A DNA stretch of 14,230 nt from an uncultured Eubacteriales bacterium (lineage in GTDB: Bacteria; Bacillota; Clostridia; Oscillospirales; Oscillospiraceae), in contig UQWI01000021.1 in the NCBI GenBank assembly GCA_900544765.1, forward strand, positions 1 to 14,230, read 5' to 3'. Of this stretch, positions 1-4,760 are shown in pieces (positions within the stretch are counted from its first letter, which is position 1; every line of letters begins with the position of its first letter). A program made the translations under genes and the position numbers. Under the pieces are notes generated by a model. It ran no database searches. It was given only the letters and a program-made list of their open reading frames with translations, and was not told the origin of the DNA.

Positions 1-381
1 TGGATTATCCAATGTTGGATTTTCCAATGTAGGTAAATCCAATATAGGCGGCTGTCCGCCGCTGGTAGCTGCTTCCGGCTCTCGCGGCTGCGGCTGCTCG
101 TATATGACGTAATCCGCGCCCCGCAAGCGTCCCTTTTCGTCGCGTTCCCGGCTGCGCACGATATATCCGGCTTTTTCGAGTTCCTTTACCGCTTCGCGGA
201 TTGCGTCGATCTTCTCCCGGTTGATATGGGATAAGCCCGCAAGGGTATAATCCCAATCCTCCGGCAAGGACAGCATTTGCGAAAGCAAGCCTTTTGCTTT
301 TAAGGACAATTCCTTGTTTCGCAAGTGGTGGTTGCTCATAACGGTATATCCCGTATTTCGCTCCACTCTGAAAACTGCCAT
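1..381 (-). CDS. Helix-turn-helix replication-initiator-like protein of an integrative element (partial, C-terminus off the left edge)
   Basis: The first 127 residues are visible, reading leftwards from an ATG at 381 with a purine-rich ribosome site (GAGAGGAAG) just upstream. The protein opens MAVFRVERNTGYTVMSNHHL and continues through a winged-helix-like stretch (LSLKAKGLLSQMLSLPEDWD, then INREKIDAIREAVKELEKAGYIVR) to a basic turn and a Pro-rich linker. This resembles the N-terminal domain of the replication-initiator/DnaD-like HTH proteins (often with a C-terminal DUF6017) common on conjugative elements of gut Firmicutes. The linker at the window edge repeats a short P-T-L-(E/D)-N unit, visible as near-repeats of the DNA in positions 1-45. 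Such proteins are thought to act in element replication or maintenance; that role is family knowledge, not visible here. It probably belongs to the same element as the recombinase remnant at 902-2353. Confidence 0.75.
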   Translation of the reverse strand, partial: MAVFRVERNTGYTVMSNHHLRNKELSLKAKGLLSQMLSLPEDWDYTLAGLSHINREKIDAIREAVKELEKAGYIVRSRERDEKGRLRGADYVIYEQPQPREPEAATSGGQPPILDLPTLENPTLDNP

Positions 382-509
382 TTTTCCTCACTTCCTCTCT
401 TGGTCTGCGTGGACAATTAGAAAGCCGTTTTCGGCTGTTTTGGTATTGCAATATGCCCTTTGCCGTTTTCGCGTCTGCAAAGCCGCATGACACAAGGGCT
501 TTTGCCCGT

Positions 510-728
510 CTATTTGTCCATGCTGGCGGGCGTTTTCCGCGTCCTTTTGCCGGGGCAATAGGGACACTCTTTGAAAACGCAAAACTCATATTTCCACCCG
601 GGGCGGTAGAAACGGCAAGTGCCGCAATCTTCATCATCTCCGGCACAACCGGATTGATAGCGGTCAAATCCCGGCTTCTGCTGCATGAGCAGTTCAAATG
701 CCCGCTGCTTGCCTTTTATGAAATACAT
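510..728 (-). CDS. Small Cys-rich protein of an integrative element, function unknown
   Basis: This 72-residue protein starts at an ATG (728) preceded by a strong ribosome site (GGAAAGGAGG, about 10 nt upstream), which makes the start convincing. Six cysteines (C28, C35, C38, C50, C55, C58) include two CxxC pairs (35-38 and 55-58), suggesting a small zinc-binding fold. The N-terminus (MYFIKGKQRAFELLMQQKPG) is charged and helical-looking, and the C-terminus is basic (KRTRKTP). There is no signal peptide or membrane segment. I do not recognise a characterised family, though similar small ORFs accompany the HTH initiator gene on mobile elements. It lies upstream of and co-directional with that gene, about 130 nt away. 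A hairpin with a T-run lies between any upstream promoter and this gene, so expression may be attenuated. Its function is unknown. Confidence 0.6.
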   Translation of the reverse strand: MYFIKGKQRAFELLMQQKPGFDRYQSGCAGDDEDCGTCRFYRPGWKYEFCVFKECPYCPGKRTRKTPASMDK

Positions 729-757
729 TCCGGCTGTACCTCCTTTCCTGCGGGCAT

Positions 758-804
758 AAAAAAACGGCGTTACTTTCTCCCCAAAAGGGGTTAAGGTAAC
801 GCCG
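758..804 (-). terminator. Rho-independent terminator or attenuator upstream of the Cys-rich gene
   Basis: On the minus strand, CGGCGTTAC (arm 796-804) pairs with GTAACGCCG (765-773). An inner CCCC/GGGG stem (787-790 with 779-782) closes on a four-base loop. Seven T residues follow (complement of A758-764). The hairpin sits about 30 nt before the start codon of the gene at 510-728, so it would stop leftward transcripts entering that gene. It is either the terminator of a now-deleted upstream gene or a regulated attenuator. Confidence 0.7.
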
Positions 805-901
805 CTTGTGTGCGTATTCAGTTTTTAACACATTCCCTGTCTATCCGCTGTCCGCAAAACCATTGATTTTATTAGCTTTTTGCCGCTATCGCTATCACAC
901 C

Positions 902-2353
902 TCATTATTCGACCGTCCGGGGTTCAACCGGCTGGTGCAGGACGCGACCGACCACAAGATCAATTTGGTACTAACCAAAGACCTCAGCAGGTTAGGCCGT
1001 GATTACATCGAAGCGGGCAAATATACCGACTTCATTTTCCCGTCCCTCGGATGCCGGTTCATTGCCCTCAACGATGGGGTGGACACCATCCGCAAGAACA
1101 ATGAAATGCTGGTCATTCTGAAAAATGTCATGAATGACCTCTATGCGCGGGACACCAGCAACAAGATCAAGGCGGTGAAGCTGTCCACCTTCAAGGCCGG
1201 GAAATATGTGGGCTGCTATGCGCCCCTCGGCTACCGAAAGAGCGCGGCGGACAAGCACATTTTGGAGATCGACCCGGTGACGGCCCCGGTGGTGCGGCGC
1301 ATCTTCGATCTGCGGTTGCAGGGGTACGGCTTCCGCAAAATCGCCCTGCAACTGAACGCCGAAAAAGTCCCCTCGCCCAGAACCTTTTACTACATGGCGG
1401 AGGGGCGGGAGAACCGCCGGGGCGAGACGGAGTGCTGGAACGATGTGACGGTGAAAACCATCCTCCGCAACGAGGTTTATCTCGGCCACATGGTACAGAA
1501 CAAGACGGGCACAGTCTCCTACAAGAACCACAAGCAGGTCAGCAAACCGGAGAGCGAATGGATTCGGGTGGAGAACACCCACGAGCCGCTGATTTCTCAG
1601 GATGTGTGGGACGCGGTGCAGCGGATGGACAACCACCCGTCCAGAGGGCGCAGCGGCAAGAGCGGCAGCGTTTCTCTGTTTGCCGGTCTGCTGCGGTGCG
1701 TGGACTGCGGGGCCTCCATGCGGTATATGCGGGATTACCGGAAGAAAACCAGCGGCAAGGAGCCGGAGTACAAGGCGTATGTCTGCAACCGGTACGCTTC
1801 GGGCGGCAAAGACGCCTGTTCTTCCCATTACATCAACCAGAAAGCATTGGCTCATGTGGTGCTGCTGGACATCCGCAGCAAGTCGATGTGGGCGCAGTTT
1901 GGCCGGGCTGAGATTCGGGAAAAACTTCTGGCGCAGAAGGAGTCCGCTGGCCGCGAGAAAACGAAAACGCTCCAAGCAGAATTGAGCGCCATCGACCGAC
2001 GGCTGCCGGAGCTTGACCGGCTGGTGCAGTCCGCCTATGAGGACAAGGTGCTGGGCAAAATCCCGGAAAACCTCTGCGTCCAGCTTCTCAACGGCTATGA
2101 GGCCGAGCGCAAGGCCAAGCAGGAGCGCCGCCGGGAGCTGACAGAGCAGCTTGCCGCCAGCCGGGAGAATGAGCAGTCTGTGGACGCATGGCTGGACATG
2201 GTGCAGGATTATTACAATCTGGAAGAGCTTGACCGTCCTACGCTGGTGCGGCTCATCCAGAAAATCTAGGTCGGCGAAAAGCGTATGGTGGACGGCCACG
2301 AGGAACGGAACTTCAATATCTACTACAATTTCATCGGGCATATCGACCTGTGA
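902..2353 (+). pseudogene. Large serine recombinase of element A: 5'-truncated, with an in-frame TAG
   Basis: The reading frame matches a TndX/TnpX-type site-specific recombinase that would have integrated and excised its element. Homology starts abruptly at FDRPGFNRLV (about 908), inside the resolvase domain. The preceding ~60 residues, with the Y-x-R-x-S catalytic serine, are missing. What follows is LSRLGRDYIEAG and FIALNDGVDT (end of the catalytic domain), the recombinase domain (APLGYRKSAADKHILEIDP onward), a zinc ribbon (CVDCG, then YVCNRY and a further Cys), and a coiled-coil region with a DUF4368-like tail. A TAG at 2267-2269 falls after LIRLIQKI-type sequence, where a Glu codon is expected. 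The same frame then runs on as VGEKRMVDGHEERNFNIYYN to a TGA at 2351-2353. An ATG at 806 gives a 487-residue ORF, but its first ~33 residues show no family similarity and no good ribosome site. It is almost certainly non-functional. Confidence 0.85.
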
Positions 2354-2381
2354 GCTTGTCATGCTTTATGCGAAGTGAACT
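2354..2381. other. Putative junction between the right end of element A and the interrupted recombinase of element B
   Basis: These 28 bases separate the end of recombinase A from the point where recombinase B resumes in mid-protein (ACT AAT GAG TGG, reading TNEW, from 2379). In the frame of B a TGA at 2376-2378 sits directly before the homology, so the frame cannot have come from an intact gene here. TnpX/TndX-type enzymes exchange at GA dinucleotides, and a GA at 2377-2378 is a candidate core. The exact crossover cannot be fixed without the empty site. Confidence 0.45.
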
Positions 2382-3596
2382 AATGAGTGGTTTGCGAAAG
2401 ACACAAGCCGCAAGGTTAAGGCCGCGCTGCACTCCAAGTTTGCAAACGGAGAGCGGATATTTGCCTATGCGCCGCTCGGTTACAAGCGCGATCCGGACAA
2501 GAAAAACGCCCTTGTGGTTGACGAGAACACGCGCTGGATTGTCGAGAAGATTTTCGATATGGCGTTCCACGGTTCCGGCGCTGCGAGCATAACCCATCGG
2601 CTAATAGAAGAGCGTGTGCCAACTCCCGGATGGCTGAACTACACCCGCTACGGTACGTTCGCCAACATCTACGCGGATGCGCCAGAGGAAAAGCGGTACG
2701 CTTGGACGACAAACCAGGTAAAGACTATGCTCAAAGATGAAACCTACATAGGCAACACCATCCACAACCGTCAGACAAATATCTCGTACAAGAGCAAAAA
2801 GCGAGTACGCAAGCCGGTTGAGGAATGGATTCGCGTGGAGAATACGCATGAGGCCATCGTCAGCAGAGATGTGTTCGAGCAGGTGCAGGAGCAGATAGCT
2901 AACCGTCGCAGAAAGATGAAAGACGGCACACGGCAGATATTCGCCGGGATAGTAAAGTGCGCCGACTGTGGCTGGTCGATGGCATATGCCTTGAAAACCC
3001 AGAGTAAAACACCATACGGCATCTATCGTTGCAGCAAATACGGGCAAGGCACAGGTCAATGTACACCGCACTACATCCGCTACGATGTGCTCTACACCTA
3101 CGTGCTTGCACGAGTGCGCTACTGGGCCAAACAGGCCGAGATTGACGAGGATGTACTACTTCAACGGCTTCTTAAAACCGGTGACAGGGAACGTCAGGCA
3201 GAGTCCAAGAAACAGGCCGACGAACTCAAAAAGGCCGAAAAACGCAAAGCCGAAGTAGACCGCCTGTTCGCCAGAATGTACGAGGACTGGGCGGCGGGAC
3301 GCATCACGGAGTACAACTTCAATATGCTCTCGCAGAAGTACCAGTCCGAACAGCAGTCACTTACAGAGCAGATTGAGGCCCTAAAAACTCAGCTCGCCAC
3401 TCAGGAGCAGTCCACAGCGGACGCCGAGAAGTGGGTCAAGCTCATACGCCAATACACCGACCCAACCGAGCTGACCGCCGAACTGCTGAACACCTTGATT
3501 GAGAAAATCCTGATACATGAAGCCGTCAAACAGACCGACGGCACACGGGAGCAGGAAGTAGAAATCTTCTACAGCTTCGTCGGCAAAATTGATTGA
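2379..3596 (+). pseudogene. Second large serine recombinase (element B), N-terminal part missing
   Basis: About 405 codons of a large serine recombinase, clearly different in sequence from its neighbour at 902-2353. It starts in mid-family with NEWFAKDTSRKVKAALHSKF, the helix that follows the catalytic resolvase domain, so the whole catalytic domain is absent. The recombinase domain follows (FAYAPLGYKRDPDKKNALVV, then TTNQVKTMLKDETYIGN and EEWIRVENTHEAIVS). Next come a zinc ribbon (CADCG and YRCSKYGQGTGQC), a long Lys/Glu/Gln-rich coiled coil (about 3190-3420) and a DUF4368-like end (EVEIFYSFVGKID). A GTG at 2514 could open a 360-residue frame but lacks a convincing context. The 5' part probably lies left of the window, beyond element A. 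GC content appears lower than in the downstream host genes, consistent with transfer. Confidence 0.85.
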
Positions 3597-3622
3597 ACGT
3601 AAACCAGTGTCTTTAAATGTGT
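2379..3622. mobile_element. Right-end remnant of integrative element B, interrupted by element A
   Basis: The fragment consists of the recombinase B 3' portion plus a 26-bp tail that meets the interior of an XRE-family gene at about 3617-3625. The layout copies that of element A: recombinase reading outward, stop, about 25 bp, then an interrupted gene. The rest of B should lie left of element A, outside the window. Confidence 0.5.
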
Positions 3623-3625
3623 GAA
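3597..3625. other. Putative attachment-site junction between element B and a host XRE-family gene
   Basis: Recombinase B stops at 3594-3596. The XRE frame becomes recognisable at GAA ACC GGC (3623 onward), preceded by TGT where family members usually have TGG (Trp of the W-E-x-G motif). A GA dinucleotide at 3623-3624 is a candidate crossover core of the TnpX/TndX type. It lies 26 bp past the recombinase stop, against 23 bp for the corresponding GA at the element A junction. Confidence 0.45.
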
Positions 3626-3718
3626 ACCGGCGCGTCGGAGCCCTCGACGACGAACCTGCTTGCCCTTGCAAAACTCTACGGCGTCAGCGCCGGGGAGCTG
3701 CTGCGCGACGTGGAATAG
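3617..3718 (+). pseudogene. C-terminal end of an XRE-family HTH regulator, cut by element insertion
   Basis: The frame reads ETGASEPSTTNLLALAKLYG and then VSAGELLRDVE before a TAG at 3716-3718. This is the classic last third of an XRE/Cro helix-turn-helix domain: W-E-x-G-x-x-x-P, then helices 4 and 5 and 'GVS-x-x-E-L-L'. An ATG at 3617 would give 33 residues but is made by the junction sequence and has no ribosome site. The recognition helices are missing, so this fragment cannot bind DNA. The base composition fits the host, so I read it as the right half of the chromosomal target gene. Confidence 0.75.
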
Positions 3719-3766
3719 GGCGCGGAAGCGGTTTCAAAAAAATCTGCGAAAAAATTAAAAAAACTC

Positions 3767-3795
3767 TTGCAAACTTCGCCATGCTGTGCTAACAT
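3767..3795 (+). promoter_or_regulatory. Promoter of the tRNA-Arg gene
   Basis: TTGCAA (3767-3772) and TAACAT (3790-3795) are separated by 17 bp, and an A/T-rich tract lies upstream (3734-3765). This predicts a start near 3802, about 20 nt before the tRNA. A perfect 6-bp hairpin (GGCTCG 3801-3806 with CGAGCC 3811-3816, loop ATAG) would form the 5' leader of the precursor. Confidence 0.6.
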
Positions 3796-3821
3796 ATAAA
3801 GGCTCGATAGCGAGCCGACAT

Positions 3822-3898
3822 GCGCCGCTAGCTCAGCTGGATAGAGCGTCTGGCTACGGACCAGAAGGTCAGGGGTTCGAATCCCTTGCGGCGTGCCA
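3822..3898 (+). tRNA. tRNA-Arg (anticodon ACG)
   Basis: The full cloverleaf is visible in 77 nt with an encoded CCA. The acceptor arms are GCGCCGC and GCGGCGT (first pair G-U). The D arm is GCTC...GAGC. The anticodon arm TCTGG/CCAGA encloses CTACGGA, with anticodon ACG at 3856-3858. The T arm is AGGGG-TTCGAAT-CCCTT, followed by G and CCA. ACG (inosine-modified) reads CGU, CGC and CGA codons. It has its own promoter and terminator and is a classic integration target; an integrase stub lies just downstream. Confidence 0.96.
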
Positions 3899-3900
3899 TA

Positions 3901-3951
3901 GAAACCCAGTGATTTTGAGGTTTTGCCTTAATCACTGGGTTTCTTTTATTT
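3901..3951 (+). terminator. Terminator of the tRNA-Arg gene
   Basis: A perfect 14-bp stem (GAAACCCAGTGATT 3901-3914 with AATCACTGGGTTTC 3930-3943) encloses a 15-nt loop and is followed by TTTTATTT. It begins three nucleotides after the tRNA CCA. A/T tracts are present on both sides only in part, so it works best in the plus direction. Confidence 0.85.
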
Positions 3952-3988
3952 CCAATTGCTGTGGCGGTACTTTAGCGGGACAATACAG

Positions 3989-4273
3989 TCATTTAATTTG
4001 TCTGCGCTGCTTTAGGTCAATGACATAGTTGGCGTACTTCTCAAGAGTCGGCTTTTTAATGGACACCTGCCCATTCCTGCAAGCCTCTTAAAACAGCGTG
4101 GCCTGCCGCTCAAGCTCTTTCTTGACTTGACGCGGGGTCATGTCCGGCGCGGGCTTCCACGTCATCTGGTAGTCTTTCAGACGCTTTCCCGAGGCGTCGC
4201 GGCATCGAAATACGCGAATCTGATAGCTTATGATGTTGCCGTCTTTGTCGCGGCGCTCAGATATGTTTGCCAT
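3989..4273 (-). pseudogene. Tyrosine integrase stub (N-terminal arm-binding domain), nonsense-mutated and 3'-truncated
   Basis: From an ATG at 4273, with a ribosome site GGAGG about 10 nt upstream, the frame reads MANISERRDKDGNIISYQIR and later MTWKPAPDMTPRQVKKELER. This is the N-terminal arm-type DNA-binding domain of phage/ICE tyrosine integrases of gut Clostridia. After 61 residues (ATLF) a TAA occurs at 4088-4090 where family members have Glu. The same frame then resumes as EACRNGQVSIKKPTLEKYAN and YVIDLKQRRQIK, the start of the core-binding domain, ending at 3989. The whole catalytic domain (R...HxxR...Y) is absent: the gene is cut about 40 bp short of the tRNA-Arg terminator. It points at the tRNA, which suggests the lost element used that tRNA as its attachment site. 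Confidence 0.8.
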
Positions 4274-4424
4274 ACTCTTTGGCCTCCAGCCCCAGAAGCA
4301 ACCTGATAGCCTCCAGCCGTTCAGCCGGTGCGCTGTCAGGGTCATCGCGGATTTGCCACAGCACGGTCAGGTTTGCCCGCCTGTCCGCTTGCCGGGCTTG
4401 GATGTATGCAGGGAGGTCAGACAT
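4257..4424 (-). CDS. Small (55-residue) protein upstream of and overlapping the integrase start
   Basis: The frame begins MSDLPAYIQARQADRRANLT and continues VLWQIRDDPDSAPAERLEAI to a TGA at 4257-4259. It overlaps the integrase start by 17 nt in another frame, and the integrase ribosome site lies inside it, so the two would be translationally coupled. The composition is charged and helical, without cysteines or a membrane segment. Short proteins of this style (often with the D-P-x-S-x-P-x-x-R-L-E-A-I stretch) precede integrases in related elements. Whether it is an excisionase-like regulator cannot be said from the sequence. It appears intact but is probably a relic of the lost element. Confidence 0.55.
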   Translation of the reverse strand: MSDLPAYIQARQADRRANLTVLWQIRDDPDSAPAERLEAIRLLLGLEAKEYGKHI

Positions 4425-4501
4425 CTTCTGTTACAGATACCTATATAAACCCTTTATTTACCTAAATTGTTGCACTTGACAGTATAATTCACCTGCAAGC
4501 T

Positions 4502-4533
4502 CAAAAAGCGCCCCGGCGCTTTCACGCCGGGGC
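4502..4533 (-). terminator. Terminator of the feo operon
   Basis: On the minus strand CCCCGGCG (complement of 4525-4532) pairs with CGCCGGGG (complement of 4511-4518) around a 6-nt loop, then GCGC and a T-run (complement of A4503-4507). It lies about 30 nt past the stop of the last feo gene. The 77 bases between 4425 and 4501 hold nothing else I can support. Confidence 0.85.
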
Positions 4534-4565
4534 CTTACACAAGGGAAAACGGAAGGGTGAGATAT

Positions 4566-4760
4566 TTACTTCTTCTGAGCTGCGGGCACGCCGTGGCAGG
4601 CGCTGCACGCGCCGCAGGAGCCGCAGCTGCCTCCGCAGGAGCAGCCGCCCTTGCCCTGCCTTTTGTCGCGTATCATCTTGCGGATGACCAGGACGACGAC
4701 AGCAAGGAGCACAAGCGCCACTATTATTGTCGCCAGGTTGGCTGCAATCCACTCAAACAT
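4566..4760 (-). CDS. FeoB-associated Cys-rich membrane protein
   Basis: A 64-residue protein with a single membrane segment (about residues 9-28, LATIIVALVLLAVVVLVIRK), a basic stop-transfer stretch (RDKRQGK) and a Gly/Cys-rich tail holding six cysteines (C40, C42, C46, C49, C52, C55) plus H56. This matches the FeoB-associated Cys-rich membrane protein family, which occupies the place of FeoC in many Firmicutes. The tail may bind a metal or an Fe-S cluster, or act in iron handling at the inner face of the membrane; this is unproven for the family. Its start overlaps the feoB stop by 8 nt (ATGTTTGA), implying translational coupling. It is the last gene of the operon, followed by a terminator. 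Confidence 0.9.
   Translation of the reverse strand: MFEWIAANLATIIVALVLLAVVVLVIRKMIRDKRQGKGGCSCGGSCGSCGACSACHGVPAAQKK

Larger units (their letters stand above)
1..2378. mobile_element. Right-hand remnant of integrative element A
   Basis: The boundary is inferred from gene content. Accessory-element genes on the minus strand (1-728) are followed by a large serine recombinase reading outward and ending at 2353. About 25 bp later a different interrupted gene resumes (2379). Large serine recombinases often lie with their 3' end at the element terminus, for example TndX of Tn5397. The left end lies outside the window. The missing 5' part of the recombinase implies an internal deletion near 805-905, so the element is probably immobile. 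Confidence 0.55.

Noticed and set aside
388..582. A 64-codon minus-strand frame between the Cys-rich gene and the HTH gene
   Set aside because: It starts inside the Cys-rich gene without a ribosome site and reads as low-information basic sequence. Its stop touches the ribosome site of the next gene, so coupling is conceivable, but I cannot support it.
2267..2269. Recoding or suppression of TAG in recombinase A
   Set aside because: The gene has also lost its catalytic N-terminus, and the XRE fragment and the Cys-rich gene use TAG as a normal stop, so decay is simpler.
992..2362. A 456-residue open frame antisense to recombinase A
   Set aside because: The plus strand encodes a recognisable recombinase; the antisense frame has no family-like motif.
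4476..4488. TTGACA followed by TATAAT on the plus strand
   Set aside because: The hexamers are separated by one base, so they cannot act as a -35/-10 pair, and no plus-strand gene follows.
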